DNA of 64,000 bases, taken from positions 1-64,000 of the forward strand of contig NZ_JAJUFQ010000011.1 of the NCBI RefSeq assembly GCF_029263665.1, read 5' to 3'. Positions within the stretch are counted from its first letter, which is position 1; each line of letters starts with the position of its first letter. The stretch is from Halomonas sp. GTDB lineage: Bacteria; Pseudomonadota; Gammaproteobacteria; Pseudomonadales; Halomonadaceae. A program made the position numbers and the translations under genes. The notes below the pieces were generated by a model, which was not told the origin of the DNA, searched no databases, and saw only the letters and a list, made by a program, of their open reading frames with translations. This document shows positions 1-9,703 of the stretch, piece after piece.

Positions 1-33
1 GCGTTCTCCTTATTGCGCTCATTTAGACTGTCC

Positions 34-60
34 AGCCGCCATGACGACCCCATGGCGGCT
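34..60. terminator. Hairpin, probable terminator of the gene left of the window
   Basis: A perfect 10-bp inverted repeat (34-43 with 51-60, 7-nt loop) with a GC-rich stem. No strong T tract follows, so intrinsic termination is only probable. In many gammaproteobacteria holC follows pepA, so this may end pepA, but that gene is outside the window. Confidence 0.5.
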
Positions 61-84
61 TAATGACGATCCTGTTTCCAAAGA

Positions 85-196
<112 letters not shown>

Positions 197-238
197 AGTG
201 AGTCAAAACGCTTCACAGCACCGTGTAAAGATTCTTTC

Positions 239-259
239 GCTTATAGCTTATAGCTCTTA
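239..259. repeat. GCTTATA heptamer array, 3 units
   Basis: Three 7-bp units, GCTTATA twice and then GCTCTTA, ending 29 bp before the holC start codon. It is a second heptamer array in the same spacer as the GTAAGCC array. Its rotation ATAGCTT shares the TAGCT core with the array upstream of valS. Confidence 0.7.
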
Positions 260-288
260 TTGATTTTCCCGCATCGTCAGGCCTTTCT

Positions 289-735
289 GTGACAAAAGTC
301 GATTTCTACATACTTCCCGACACCACTCTCGAGGCACGCCTGGCCTTTGCCTGCCGCCTGACCGAGACCATCGCGCGTAAGGGCTATCGGCTTTACCTGT
401 TCGCCGAAGATGAAGTCATGGCGCGTGAACTGGATGACCGTTTGTGGGACTTCCGCCCGGATGCCTATGTGCCCCATGCACTGGAAGGCAGTGACGAAGC
501 TCCGGGCGTGGCCGTCACTATCGGTTGGCAAGGTCCCCCGGCCAGTCTCGACCCTCCCCCTCAGGCCATGCTCAACCTGTCCCCGGAGATACCCGAGTGG
601 TTCTCGCGTTTTGAACGGGTAGCAGAAATCATCAACCAGCATCAAGAAGTGCTCACCACCAAACGTGAATGCTGGAAGACCTACAAGCAACGCGGCTATC
701 CCGTGACCCCACATCACTTGAATGGGCAGCGATAG
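289..735 (+). CDS. holC: DNA polymerase III chi subunit
   Basis: Chi subunit of the polymerase III clamp loader, which with psi links the holoenzyme to single-strand-binding protein. The 148-residue protein begins TKVDFYILPD and has the family's usual length and sheet-helix pattern, including the region near residues 45-70 that ends in YVPHAL. The start is GTG; no better in-frame ATG precedes the conserved first strand, and the ribosome binding site is weak. In related bacteria holC lies between pepA and valS. Here valS is about 2.6 kb downstream, with two unrelated genes inserted between them. Confidence 0.93.
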   Translation: MTKVDFYILPDTTLEARLAFACRLTETIARKGYRLYLFAEDEVMARELDDRLWDFRPDAYVPHALEGSDEAPGVAVTIGWQGPPASLDPPPQAMLNLSPEIPEWFSRFERVAEIINQHQEVLTTKRECWKTYKQRGYPVTPHHLNGQR

Positions 736-743
736 GCATCGGA

Positions 744-777
744 TATCGCTGGGCCAAATGGCTCTGGCACAGCGATA
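744..777. terminator. Hairpin between convergent holC and hydrolase gene
   Basis: An 8-bp perfect inverted repeat (744-751 with 770-777) around an 18-nt loop that can itself pair partly. It lies in the short gap between the 3' ends of holC and the minus-strand hydrolase, where a bidirectional terminator is expected. There is no T tract, so support is modest. Confidence 0.4.
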
Positions 778-825
778 ACGCCGTATGGTTGAGCGTAGAC
801 ACTTTTCAGACAGAGCCGAGGGAAC

Positions 826-1800
826 CTAGATTTCCATCAAGTCCCGGCCCACGATCACCTCCCCCGAAAAGCCCTGCTGCGCCGCCTGGCGCCAGACGTC
901 ATCTTCGATAAAGGGATAGCCTCCCGGAACGAAGTGCGACAGCACCAGGGTCTTCACCCCAGCCTGCTCAGCAATGCTTCCCACCTGCGCTACCGACGTA
1001 TGGCTTGCCTTCAAGTGTTCCATCAAGCGGTCGGCCTGGGGCTCGGTGCTGACGAGCTGCTCCAGGGACGGTACATGCATGACCTCGTGCACCAGCACAT
1101 CGGCCCCCTTGGCAAGTTCGATCAGCGCCGGTGTGGGAGCTGTGTCACCCGAAATGACGATGCTTCGGTCTGGAGTGTCAAAACGGAAGGCAAACGATGG
1201 CGTTACTGGAGGGTGCTGGACCAGTGCACTGGTTACCTTGACACGTTCATCTTCCATCACCACCCCGGGTTCACTGTGCTCGTGGACGCGATACATTTCT
1301 GAAAACGGAGCACGCCCTTCATCCTCGACCCGGATGTCGATATCCACTCGGTTGAGACTGGTAAAGTCCTCCATCATCTGCTTGGCAGGCGGTGGCGCAT
1401 AAATGTCTACCACATGGTTCAGAGGCCCGCTCCACGCAAGGAATATGGCATTGCCTAAATCTGCATTGTGATCCGAATGGTGATGGGTGAGAAAAACCGA
1501 TTCCAGGCTATTCAGATCAATGCCCGCCTTGACCAGCTGCCTGGCCACGCCGTTACCGGCATCGATGAGATAGGTATGTCCGTCTACCACGATGGCCTGG
1601 CTCGGAGCCGCACGGTTGGCTTTTGGCGTCGGTCCTCCTGCCGTTCCCAGCAGTATCAGGCGCGAGCGTGAAGCAGAGGATGATGTAGCAGCCATCCCGG
1701 TTGTCGAAGCAATGGTTGTTGAAGCTGTTGCAGTTGTTCCCAAGGTAGCCAATGCAGCACTGGCCATCCCCCATTTGATCAGTGTTCTTCTCGTGAGCAT
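826..1800 (-). CDS. Exported metallo-beta-lactamase-fold hydrolase
   Basis: 324-residue metal-dependent hydrolase of the MBL superfamily, RNase Z/arylsulfatase-like branch. The zinc-binding motif THHHSDH is at about residues 105-111; a later GDTAP motif and a terminal LSHFVPG segment carry further ligands. The N-terminus reads TRRTLIKW followed by an Ala-rich hydrophobic stretch, which fits a twin-arginine export signal, then a low-complexity Thr/Ser/Ala linker (about 25-45). The start at 1800 was chosen because an AGGA site lies 8 nt upstream and the signal peptide follows directly; a 50-codon upstream extension has no signal character. Substrate unknown. Divergent from the next hydrolase, which is also exported. 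Confidence 0.85.
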   Translation of the reverse strand: MLTRRTLIKWGMASAALATLGTTATASTTIASTTGMAATSSSASRSRLILLGTAGGPTPKANRAAPSQAIVVDGHTYLIDAGNGVARQLVKAGIDLNSLESVFLTHHHSDHNADLGNAIFLAWSGPLNHVVDIYAPPPAKQMMEDFTSLNRVDIDIRVEDEGRAPFSEMYRVHEHSEPGVVMEDERVKVTSALVQHPPVTPSFAFRFDTPDRSIVISGDTAPTPALIELAKGADVLVHEVMHVPSLEQLVSTEPQADRLMEHLKASHTSVAQVGSIAEQAGVKTLVLSHFVPGGYPFIEDDVWRQAAQQGFSGEVIVGRDLMEI

Positions 1801-2025
1801 GGGCAGATCCTGGCAGGTTGTCGTTTGAAACCATACGCAGGGAAATGCACTATGTTCAACTGGTTTGCTGGCTATCGTTGTACTGGAGACTTGCACCGAT
1901 GACTGGTACCGATGACGATCCGTCACAAGACGCCATGCTGCATCATTCACCCGCTTGCATACAGTGACGTAGAAAGGCCGACGTCAAAGACCAACATGAA
2001 AGGTTGACGTGAAAAGGAGCTGCGC

Positions 2026-3108
2026 ATGTACACCGCCCTACCCGACACACACTGTCGAAATCGTTCGAAATGGTCAGCCGCTGTCGGCTCTACCATCAGC
2101 GGTCTCACCCTGGCAGGAGCCGCCCTCATGGCCGGGAATGCTATCGCGAACACATCAAGTGATGATGCTCCTGTCTATGGCGGGGAACTGGAAAGTTTCG
2201 AGTACCCCTATCCGGTGCAGCGCTTCACCTTTCAGTCACAGCAGCAGAATCTGCAAATGGCTTATCTGGATGTCGCGCCCGAGCAGTCCAATGGCAGGAC
2301 CATCGTGCTGATGCACGGCAAGAACTTCTGCGCCGCCACCTGGCAGGATTCCATCGAGCGCCTGACGGAAGCGGGATATCGCGTCATTGCCCCGGACCAG
2401 ATCGGTTTCTGCAAGTCGTCCAAGCCACAGCAATACCAATTCAGCTTTCATCAGTTGGCGCAAAACACTCATCAGTTGCTGCAGCAGCTCGACATCGACA
2501 ATGTCACCGTGATGGGCCATTCCATGGGCGGCATGCTGGCCAGCCGCTATGCACTGATGTACCCGGAACAGACCCAGCAACTGGTGCTCGTCAATCCTAT
2601 CGGGCTCGAAGACTGGAAGGCGAAAGGCGTACCGTACCAAAGCATCGATGATGCTTTTGCTGCCGAAAAACAGAAAACAGCGGAGGCCATCCGCAGCTAC
2701 CAGCAATCCACTTACTATGTGGGGGACTGGAAGCCCGCCTATGACCAGTGGGTCGACATGCTGGCCGGCATGTATGCCGGGAAGGATGGCGATATCGTTG
2801 CCTGGAACCAGGCACTGACATCCGACATGGTATTCACCCAGCCCGTCGTCCATGAGTTCGAGCAGATTCAGGTCCCGACCCTGCTGTTGATCGGCGAGAA
2901 AGATAATACGGCCATCGGCAAGGCGCAGGCCTCGCCAGAAGTGCAGGACACGCTGGGCCATTACGATGTGCTTGGCGAGCAAGCCGCCGAACGTATTCCT
3001 GACGCCACCCTGGTGGAGTGGCCGGAGCTGGGCCACTCACCGCATATCCAACAGCCGGATGAATTCCATGCCGCCTTGCTGGAAGGTCTCCAGTCGATAG
3101 AAGACTGA
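2026..3108 (+). CDS. Exported alpha/beta hydrolase
   Basis: 360-residue alpha/beta-fold hydrolase. It has an N-terminal hydrophobic signal region (about 18-41, ending ANA) and the oxyanion HG at 97-98. The nucleophile elbow GHSMGG places the catalytic serine near 166. A strand with GEKDN supplies the likely acid, and GHSPH near the C-terminus the catalytic histidine. A strong AAGGAG site lies 8 nt before the ATG. It resembles haloalkane dehalogenase/epoxide hydrolase-like esterases, but the substrate cannot be named. It is divergent from the MBL hydrolase, so the two secreted hydrolases share a 225-bp promoter region. Confidence 0.85.
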   Translation: MYTALPDTHCRNRSKWSAAVGSTISGLTLAGAALMAGNAIANTSSDDAPVYGGELESFEYPYPVQRFTFQSQQQNLQMAYLDVAPEQSNGRTIVLMHGKNFCAATWQDSIERLTEAGYRVIAPDQIGFCKSSKPQQYQFSFHQLAQNTHQLLQQLDIDNVTVMGHSMGGMLASRYALMYPEQTQQLVLVNPIGLEDWKAKGVPYQSIDDAFAAEKQKTAEAIRSYQQSTYYVGDWKPAYDQWVDMLAGMYAGKDGDIVAWNQALTSDMVFTQPVVHEFEQIQVPTLLLIGEKDNTAIGKAQASPEVQDTLGHYDVLGEQAAERIPDATLVEWPELGHSPHIQQPDEFHAALLEGLQSIED

Positions 3109-3116
3109 AGGCGCCA

Positions 3117-3179
3117 TTGCCCACGGGCCTACGATCGCCGCTTGTCTTTGCTCCATGCCTACCTCCAGCCCGTGGGCAA
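3117..3179. terminator. Inverted repeat after the alpha/beta hydrolase
   Basis: A perfect 12-bp inverted repeat (3117-3128 with 3168-3179) separated by a 39-nt loop, starting 8 bp after the hydrolase stop codon. The long loop and absence of a T run make it an imperfect intrinsic terminator, though it may act as a processing or attenuation structure. Confidence 0.4.
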
Positions 3180-3183
3180 CCCG

Positions 3184-3222
3184 CTCGTAGCTCGAAGCTC
3201 GTAGCTCGTAGCTCGTAGCTCG
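3184..3222. repeat. CTCGTAG heptamer array upstream of valS
   Basis: About five and a half units of CTCGTAG (the second reads CTCGAAG), in the intergenic region between the alpha/beta hydrolase and valS. The unit is one base different from the CTCGAAG array in front of nrdB. Confidence 0.93.
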
Positions 3223-3354
3223 GATCCACCATGACGCCGATGGTGCCTGCGAGGTATAATCGGCCCCATTTTTCTAGTTGCTGACCCAGACTCTCTCGCA
3301 GGGCATTTGCTGAGCACTGCGAGACTCGTACCTTACAGAGCACCGCGAGCATCC

Positions 3355-6201
3355 ATGGACAAGACATACCAACCCGAGCAGATTGAATCACGCTGGTACC
3401 AGCGTTGGGAGAACGACCAGCGCTTCGCGCCGTCTGGCCAGGGCGAGCCATACGCCATCATGATCCCGCCGCCCAACGTCACCGGCAGTCTGCACATGGG
3501 ACATGCTTTCCAGGACACCATCATGGATACCCTGACCCGCTGGCGGCGGATGCAGGGGCGCAACACCCTGTGGCAAGTGGGGACCGACCATGCCGGTATC
3601 GCCACTCAGATGCTGGTCGAGCGCAAGGTGGCCGCGGAGGAAGGCAAGAGCCGCCATGACCTGGGCCGCGATGCCTTCATCGACAAGGTATGGGAGTGGA
3701 AGAACGAGTCTGGCGGCCAGATCACCCGCCAGTTGCGTCGCATGGGCGCCAGCGTCGACTGGAGCCGTGAGCGCTTCACCATGGACGATGGCTTCTACAA
3801 GGCGGTGCAGGAAGTCTTCGTGCGCCTGTACGACGAAGGCCTGATCTACCGTGGCAAGCGCCTGGTCAACTGGGACCCGACGCTGAACACGGCGATCAGC
3901 GATCTGGAAGTGGAAAACCGCGACCAGCAGGGCCAGTTCTGGCACTTCCGCTATCCGCTAGCCAATGGCGTCAAGACTGATGCTGGCCTGGACTACCTGG
4001 TCGTCGCTACCACCCGCCCGGAAACCCTGCTCGGCGATAGCGCCGTGGCGGTGAACCCAGAAGACGAACGCTACGCCTCCCTGGTCGGCAAGTTCGTCGA
4101 GTTGCCGCTGGTCGGTCGTCGCATTCCCATCGTCGCCGATGAACACGCCGATATGGAGAAAGGCTCCGGTTGCGTGAAGATCACCCCGGCCCACGATTTC
4201 AACGACTATGAAGTCGGCAAGCGTGCTGGCCTGCCGCTGATCAACGTATTCACCAAGAACGCCCATATTCTTGAAGCCGCTGAAGCCTTCGACCTTCAGG
4301 GCCGCCCGCTGGCGGATATCGATACCCAACTGCCCAGTACCTATGCCGGCATGGATCGCTTCGCTGCGCGCAAGGCGGTCGTGGCCGACATGGAGGCTGC
4401 TGGCCTGCTGGAGAAGACCGAAACAGTCAACAACACCCTGCCCTACGGCGACCGCTCCGGCGATGTCATCGAGCCCTTGCTCACTGACCAATGGTTCGTG
4501 GCCGTGGAAACGCTGGCCAAACCGGCCATTGAAGCGGTGGAGAACGGCGATATCCAGTTCGTGCCGAAGAACTACGAGAACATGTACTTCTCCTGGATGC
4601 GCGATCTGCAGGACTGGTGCATCTCCCGCCAGTTGTGGTGGGGACACCGCATTCCGGCCTGGTACGATGCAGAAGGCAATGTCTACGTCGCCCGCACAGC
4701 AGAAGAAGCTCGTGCCAAGTACAGTCTTGCTGCCGATCTCGAACTGAGTCAGGACGAAGACGTCCTCGATACCTGGTTCAGCTCCGGCCTGTGGACCTTC
4801 GGCACTCTCGGTTGGCCCGAGCAGACACCGGAACTGGCCACTTTCCACCCGACCAGCGTGTTGGTTACCGGCTTCGATATCATTTTCTTCTGGGTCGCAC
4901 GGATGATCATGCTGACCCTGAAGTTCACTGGCCAGGTGCCGTTCAAGCAGGTCTATGTGCATGGCCTGGTGCGCGATGGTCAGGGCCAGAAGATGTCCAA
5001 GTCCAAGGGTAATGTGCTCGACCCCATCGACCTGATCGATGGCATCGACCTGGAAGCCCTGGTCGAGAAGCGCACCGGCAACATGATGCAGCCGCAGAAG
5101 GCCAAGGCCATCGAGAAAGCGACACGCGGCGAGTTCCCGGAAGGCATCGAGGCCCACGGTACCGACGCCCTGCGCTATACCTTCCTGTCTCAGGCCACGA
5201 CCGGACGTGACATCAAGTTCGACATGGGTCGCCTGGATGGCTACCGCAACTTCTGCAACAAGCTGTGGAATGCTTCCCGCTATGTGCTGATGAATGCCGA
5301 AGGTGAAGACTGCGGAGTCGATGGTGGCAAGGTCGAATTATCACTGGCTGATCGCTGGATCATCTCTCGTCTGCAGCAGACCGAAGTCCAGGTCACCAAG
5401 GCAATGGAAGAATTCCGCTTCGATCATGCCTCACAAGCACTCTACGACTTCATCTGGAACGAATACTGCGACTGGTACCTGGAACTCTCCAAGCCAGTGC
5501 TGTGGGACGACAGCGCCAGCGCTGAAGCCAAGCGCGGCACTCGTCGCACCCTGGTGCGCGTGCTGGAGGCCATTCTGCGCCTGGCCCACCCGATGATGCC
5601 TTACATCAGCGAAGAGATCTGGCAGCGCGTCGCGCCTCTGGCGGGCACGCTCAGCGCAGAAGGCGATTCGATCATGAACCAGCCTTGGCCGGTGGCGGAT
5701 GAAAGCAAGATCGACGAGTCTGCCACCCGGGATATCGAGTGGCTCAAGGGCGTCATCATCGCGGTGCGCAACATCCGTGCCGAGATGAACATCGCCCCCG
5801 GCAAGCCGCTGGATGTCATGTTGACCAAAGGCGAAGCTGCCGACCAGCAGCGCCTGGAAGCCAATCGCCTGTTCCTGGCCAAGCTGGCCAAGCTGTCATC
5901 CATCAACTGGCTGGACAACCCAGCAGAAGCACCGCTGTCCGCGACGCAACTGGTCGGTGAGATGGAAGTGCTGGTACCGATGGCCGACCTGATCGACAAG
6001 GATGCCGAACTGGCTCGCCTGACCAAGGAAATCGACAAGCAGGACAAGCTGATCCAGGGCATCGAGAGAAAGTTGTCCAATGAAGGCTTTGTCGCCAAGG
6101 CCCCTGCAGCCGTTGTCGAGAAAGAGCGCAGCAAGCTGGCAGAGTTCCAGGCTGCTCGTCGCTTGCTGGTAGAGCAGCAGGAGAAAATCTCCGCGCTGTA
6201 A
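3355..6201 (+). CDS. valS: Valyl-tRNA synthetase
   Basis: Class Ia aminoacyl-tRNA synthetase that charges tRNA-Val in the cytoplasm and edits threonyl-tRNA-Val. 948 residues, close to the E. coli length of 951. The HIGH signature reads HMGH at 47-50 within [12 protein letters not shown]; the KMSKS loop ([10 protein letters not shown]) is near residue 546. The editing domain lies between, and a C-terminal coiled coil rich in Lys/Glu spans about 877-948. The ATG at 3355 precedes [10 protein letters not shown], the normal N-terminus; an upstream TTG at 3307 adds only non-conserved sequence. Transcription probably ends at the strong hairpin at 6241-6280. Confidence 0.98.
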   Translation: MDKTYQPEQIESRWYQRWENDQRFAPSGQGEPYAIMIPPPNVTGSLHMGHAFQDTIMDTLTRWRRMQGRNTLWQVGTDHAGIATQMLVERKVAAEEGKSRHDLGRDAFIDKVWEWKNESGGQITRQLRRMGASVDWSRERFTMDDGFYKAVQEVFVRLYDEGLIYRGKRLVNWDPTLNTAISDLEVENRDQQGQFWHFRYPLANGVKTDAGLDYLVVATTRPETLLGDSAVAVNPEDERYASLVGKFVELPLVGRRIPIVADEHADMEKGSGCVKITPAHDFNDYEVGKRAGLPLINVFTKNAHILEAAEAFDLQGRPLADIDTQLPSTYAGMDRFAARKAVVADMEAAGLLEKTETVNNTLPYGDRSGDVIEPLLTDQWFVAVETLAKPAIEAVENGDIQFVPKNYENMYFSWMRDLQDWCISRQLWWGHRIPAWYDAEGNVYVARTAEEARAKYSLAADLELSQDEDVLDTWFSSGLWTFGTLGWPEQTPELATFHPTSVLVTGFDIIFFWVARMIMLTLKFTGQVPFKQVYVHGLVRDGQGQKMSKSKGNVLDPIDLIDGIDLEALVEKRTGNMMQPQKAKAIEKATRGEFPEGIEAHGTDALRYTFLSQATTGRDIKFDMGRLDGYRNFCNKLWNASRYVLMNAEGEDCGVDGGKVELSLADRWIISRLQQTEVQVTKAMEEFRFDHASQALYDFIWNEYCDWYLELSKPVLWDDSASAEAKRGTRRTLVRVLEAILRLAHPMMPYISEEIWQRVAPLAGTLSAEGDSIMNQPWPVADESKIDESATRDIEWLKGVIIAVRNIRAEMNIAPGKPLDVMLTKGEAADQQRLEANRLFLAKLAKLSSINWLDNPAEAPLSATQLVGEMEVLVPMADLIDKDAELARLTKEIDKQDKLIQGIERKLSNEGFVAKAPAAVVEKERSKLAEFQAARRLLVEQQEKISAL

Positions 6202-6240
6202 GCCTGCATGGCAATTCGTGGACGCTCTGCCGTCCTTCCC

Positions 6241-6280
6241 CATCAAGCCCCGTTTGGCTCATCGCCAACGGGGCTTGATG
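6241..6280. terminator. Bidirectional terminator between valS and the MocR gene
   Basis: A 14-bp perfect stem (6241-6254 with 6267-6280) that extends inward with one bulge to a 4-nt loop. It sits between the convergent ends of valS and the MocR-type regulator and can serve both. Confidence 0.8.
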
Positions 6281-6376
6281 CTGAGTCAGTCAGGTATCCT
6301 GCTTCTCTGCGCGGGTCGTGCTTTCAAGTACGTGTTTTCAACAAGAACGGACTCCATAGGGTGCATTGCCACCGAA

Positions 6377-7756
6377 TCAGCCTTGGTACTTCAGCTCTCG
6401 GGCCAGGAACTCCAACAAGCGGTGATCGGCAGCATGGGCGATGTTCACTCGCATGGCACGGTCACTACCCTCATCCTGGCCCAGAGAAAACAACGGGCCC
6501 GGTGCAATGAAGATACCGTACTGCGACGCGCGCTTGGCCAGACTCACTGCCTCCATGCCCAGGGGAAGCTTCGCCCACAGATAGAGCCCTCCGCCGGAAC
6601 CTTGAATATCCGTCAGGCCGGTGGCGAACAGCTCCTTTACGGCGGTGGCCGTGGCCTTGCTGATGCGCTCGCGCAATTGCTTGAGATGGCGGCGATAACG
6701 TCCCCGCAGCATCAGGTCGTGGACCAGCATTTCGGTCAGGGCCGAGGAGTTGACCACGGTAAGCATCTTGATATCGGTGAGCACCTTGATCAGCGACTCG
6801 CTGCCGGCGATAAAGCCACAACGCAACCCCGTCGACATGGTCTTGGAAAATGAGCCGAGGTAGATCACTCGTTCCAGACCGTCCAACGCTGCCAGACGGG
6901 GCGTAGCACGAGGCAGGATGTCAGCGAAAATATCGTCCTCGACCAGTATGACCCCATGACGATTGGCGATATTGACCAGGCGATGCATGTTGTTAAGCGA
7001 CATGCTCGTACCCGTCGGGTTATGGGCATTGGGCTGCAGAAAGAACAGCCGTGGACGGTGCTGGCGTATATGCTCCTCCAACTGGTCCAGATCCGGGCCA
7101 TCATGACGCCGAGTTACCCCGACCAGTCTCGCCCGTGCCAGGCGCAATTTACCGAATAGAGGATAATATCCAGGAGACTCCACCAGCACGCTATCGCCAG
7201 GGGCAACGAAATGGCGGATGATCAGATCAAGCGCATGATTAGCGCCAAAGGTCATCAGCAATTGAGAGGCCGAGACATGTACCGAGCGTTCGACCAGTGT
7301 CTGGGCAATCAACTCGCGCAACGCCGGATAACCCTGAGGTTGGCCGTACTCGATCTCCACCTCATCGTTATGGACACCTCCACGCTGTCGCAAGCGACGC
7401 GCTAGCTCCAGCCCTGCCGTCCAGCTGCTGGGCACGCGGCCATCACCGGCGCGCACGCTGAAACGCCCCTCCAACTGCTCGCGCAACAGGCTGACCGTAT
7501 CGACCGCCTCCGAGACGTATTCCGTCTTCTCCACCACCTTGAGTGACTTTGGCCGCGAAACGAAGAACCCGGAGCCTCGTTTGGCTTCGAGATAACCCAT
7601 GGCCGTCAGTCGGTCATAGGCGTCGATGATGGTGTTCTTCGATACGCCGAACTGCCGCGCCGCTTCACGAATCGACGCCACTCTGGCCCCCGGCTGCAAT
7701 CGACCTTCATCGATGGCCTTGAGGATGGAATCGGCGACCTTCCCTGCCCTGGACAT
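6377..7756 (-). CDS. MocR-type regulator (GntR HTH fused to aminotransferase fold)
   Basis: 459-residue PLP-binding transcription factor. Residues 1-70 form a GntR winged helix (VASIREAARQFGVSKNTII). The rest is a class I aminotransferase-like domain with the PLP lysine in SFSKTMSTGLRCG near residue 303. The start at 7756 has a GAGAGGAG site upstream; the longer reading frame to 7897 would run through the operator repeats. It is divergent from the membrane protein/permease/HMG-CoA reductase genes, the usual arrangement for a MocR regulator and its target. Three direct repeats in the shared promoter support local regulation. The ligand is unknown; an amine, amino acid or PLP-linked signal is the family norm. 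Confidence 0.9.
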   Translation of the reverse strand: MSRAGKVADSILKAIDEGRLQPGARVASIREAARQFGVSKNTIIDAYDRLTAMGYLEAKRGSGFFVSRPKSLKVVEKTEYVSEAVDTVSLLREQLEGRFSVRAGDGRVPSSWTAGLELARRLRQRGGVHNDEVEIEYGQPQGYPALRELIAQTLVERSVHVSASQLLMTFGANHALDLIIRHFVAPGDSVLVESPGYYPLFGKLRLARARLVGVTRRHDGPDLDQLEEHIRQHRPRLFFLQPNAHNPTGTSMSLNNMHRLVNIANRHGVILVEDDIFADILPRATPRLAALDGLERVIYLGSFSKTMSTGLRCGFIAGSESLIKVLTDIKMLTVVNSSALTEMLVHDLMLRGRYRRHLKQLRERISKATATAVKELFATGLTDIQGSGGGLYLWAKLPLGMEAVSLAKRASQYGIFIAPGPLFSLGQDEGSDRAMRVNIAHAADHRLLEFLARELKYQG

Positions 7757-7781
7757 CGAAAACGCTCCTCTCCCGCTCGAC

Positions 7782-7837
7782 AACTGTACCCATTCACATA
7801 CTGGAACAGTACCAGCCAACTGGACACAAACTGTACC
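7782..7837. promoter_or_regulatory. Three direct-repeat operator sites, likely MocR-binding
   Basis: Three near-identical 9-mers, AACTGTACC at 7782-7790, AACAGTACC at 7805-7813 and AACTGTACC at 7829-7837. They have the same orientation and start 23 and 24 bp apart. MocR/GabR/PdxR-type proteins bind directly repeated half sites in the region they share with their target. That the local MocR protein binds here is inferred. Confidence 0.7.
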
Positions 7838-7962
7838 TTTTTCTAGCGACCATAAGCGGTAATGCTGACCTCTTGACTGAGATACCACCGCTGGCAACTT
7901 GCGCGGCTGGTAGACAGGAGCCCCTTTCTCCTCAATAACGATAACAGAACCAGGTAATCATC

Positions 7963-8292
7963 ATGCCAGACGCCACCTCCAGCAGATCGTACCTGCAGGT
8001 ATGGGACGACACTGTCACTCTGCGTGACCTGCTGCTGTCCTTGATCATCACTACCACGCTATGCCTCGGCGGTTACATCCTCGCCCCTGAACGACCACCA
8101 CTACCATTGATGCTCGGCCTTGGCGGCGCTCTGCTCGGCTTCGTCATATCGACCATTGCTTTCCGCCCCAAGCGCAGGATGGATGAAGAGCCATCGAGCG
8201 GGGTTGGGGAAGAGCCATCGAGCGGGGTGGGCACACAGACATCAAGCAGGATAGATACAACGTCACCCGGTGATGCCATCAAGGAGGTCTGA
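7963..8292 (+). CDS. Small two-helix membrane protein of the TctA-like transporter operon
   Basis: 109 residues with two predicted membrane helices (about 23-41 and 47-66) and a hydrophilic tail. Position suggests the small subunit of a tripartite tricarboxylate transporter, but TctB proteins are usually longer with four helices, so this is only an analogy. Residues about 75-90 are encoded by a 24-bp tandem duplication (EEPSSGVG twice). The gene ends 2 bp before the permease start, and its last codons carry the permease's AAGGAGG site, so the two are coupled. Confidence 0.65.
   Translation: MPDATSSRSYLQVWDDTVTLRDLLLSLIITTTLCLGGYILAPERPPLPLMLGLGGALLGFVISTIAFRPKRRMDEEPSSGVGEEPSSGVGTQTSSRIDTTSPGDAIKEV
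8185..8232. repeat. 24-bp in-frame tandem duplication
   Basis: Two 24-bp units at 8185-8208 and 8209-8232 differing at one base or two, encoding EEPSSGVG twice in the cytoplasmic tail of the small membrane protein. Confidence 0.9.
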
Positions 8293-8294
8293 CC

Positions 8295-9653
8295 ATGGAT
8301 CCCGCTCTCATCCTGCAGATGATCATTGCGGCGATCATCGCCGCTGTCGTCTACACCGCTATCGGCGTCGCCCCCGGTACCGACGAGACTGCCGTGCTGG
8401 CCCCGGTTACTCTGGCATTGATCGTGGCCGGGATTCCGCTACCGGTGGTGCTGGCCTTCTTCATGGCAGCCATCGTGGCCAAGAAGCTCACCGACTCGAT
8501 CCCGGTCGCTGTCGCCGGCATTCCTGGCGGGGTCATGTCGGCGCCCATGGTCGAACATGCCATGATCCTCAAGCGTGAGGGCCAGGCTACATTGTCGATT
8601 CGCAAGATGGCATCCGGATCAGTGATCGGTACCCTCGTGGCCCTGCCGATCAGCCTGTTGCTGGCGGCCCTGCTCACACCGCTTGCCGATGTCGTCGGCC
8701 AGTACGCCAGCCAGATCTTCTTTGCCGGCGCTATCTTCCTGGCACTGATGAGCAAGGCCCGCTTGATCAGCCTGATCAGCATTCTATTGCTGGCGGTATT
8801 GATCCAGGCATTGCGTCATTTTTACTGGGGCATGGGCATCATTTCCGAAGACAAGGTGGTGTTCATCTCGTTCTTCCTCGGCATCACCATCGGTCCGATG
8901 ATGCTCAACCTGCTGCAACTGACCGTCGGCAGTGAGCGCGACAAACTCAAGAGCAGCGAGCCGAAGACCATCACTCTGCAACGTCAGGACAAGACCGAAA
9001 GCCAACGCTGGCCCAATCCGTTCAAGGTGCTGACACCTCAGGAATCCGCTTCAGCAGCGGTCAGTTCCACCATTGGTTCCGCGACCTTCTTCATGAGCCC
9101 GGTCGGTATCACCATCTTTCTTGGTGAGGTCATGTCGAGCCTGGCCAAGGGCAAAGTCGCCAAGGCATGCCGCGCCATTTCGTCCATGGATGCAGTGACC
9201 AACGCTTCCTACATTGCCGGCACACTGATCCCACTGGCCGCTCTCGGCATTCCAATGAGCCCGATGGCCATCGGGCCAGGTAATGCCTTCTTCAATGCAC
9301 CACCTGTGCTGACGCTGGAAAACAATGCCCACCACTTGATGAGCTTCAGCGATATCACCATCGCCAGCATCATTGGTGCCGCTGTTGCTCTGTTGCTGAC
9401 CTATCCCATCGCCGTGCGTTATGCCCGCGCTATTTGTGCCTTCGTGTTCCGCCACATCCCGCACGAAGCGTTCATAGGCACCTTCTTCGCCCTGGTCATG
9501 CTGCTGGCCTATATGGATGCCGGGGTAGCGGGAATCCTCGGTGTACTGGTGCTGGCCCTGGTGTCAGGCGTGCTCAATCGTTGGGGGGTCAACTATGGCG
9601 TGCAATTCATGACCCTTTACGCCGCCCCCTGGCTGATGGGTCTGATTGCCTGA
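8295..9653 (+). CDS. TctA-like permease, possible mevalonate/HMG importer
   Basis: 452-residue integral membrane protein with about ten or more helices. The pattern PGTDETAVLAPVTLAL near residues 30-45, and later IPGG...SAP...E..MILKREGQA with a following S.IGT, resembles the TctA family (tripartite tricarboxylate transporter large subunit). The usual periplasmic TctC receptor is not in the window. Being co-directional with an HMG-CoA reductase suggests import of mevalonate or a related branched hydroxy acid. That substrate is inferred from context only. Confidence 0.65.
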   Translation: MDPALILQMIIAAIIAAVVYTAIGVAPGTDETAVLAPVTLALIVAGIPLPVVLAFFMAAIVAKKLTDSIPVAVAGIPGGVMSAPMVEHAMILKREGQATLSIRKMASGSVIGTLVALPISLLLAALLTPLADVVGQYASQIFFAGAIFLALMSKARLISLISILLLAVLIQALRHFYWGMGIISEDKVVFISFFLGITIGPMMLNLLQLTVGSERDKLKSSEPKTITLQRQDKTESQRWPNPFKVLTPQESASAAVSSTIGSATFFMSPVGITIFLGEVMSSLAKGKVAKACRAISSMDAVTNASYIAGTLIPLAALGIPMSPMAIGPGNAFFNAPPVLTLENNAHHLMSFSDITIASIIGAAVALLLTYPIAVRYARAICAFVFRHIPHEAFIGTFFALVMLLAYMDAGVAGILGVLVLALVSGVLNRWGVNYGVQFMTLYAAPWLMGLIA

Positions 9654-9703
9654 TAGCACATTCTGCTCGATCTCCTTTTACCCCTGGCTACGGAAATCCT
9701 TTC

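Noticed and set aside
3958-5157. Long minus-strand open frame opposite valS
   Set aside because: It lies wholly inside valS, which has intact catalytic motifs; the frame is a GC-rich shadow without recognisable domains.
7757-7897. 47-residue N-terminal extension of the MocR regulator
   Set aside because: It would translate the three operator repeats, and the winged helix begins directly after the ATG at 7756.
9434-9703. N-terminal extension of HMG-CoA reductase
   Set aside because: The in-frame extension overlaps the permease gene in another frame and lacks family similarity; ATG 9704 gives the normal length.
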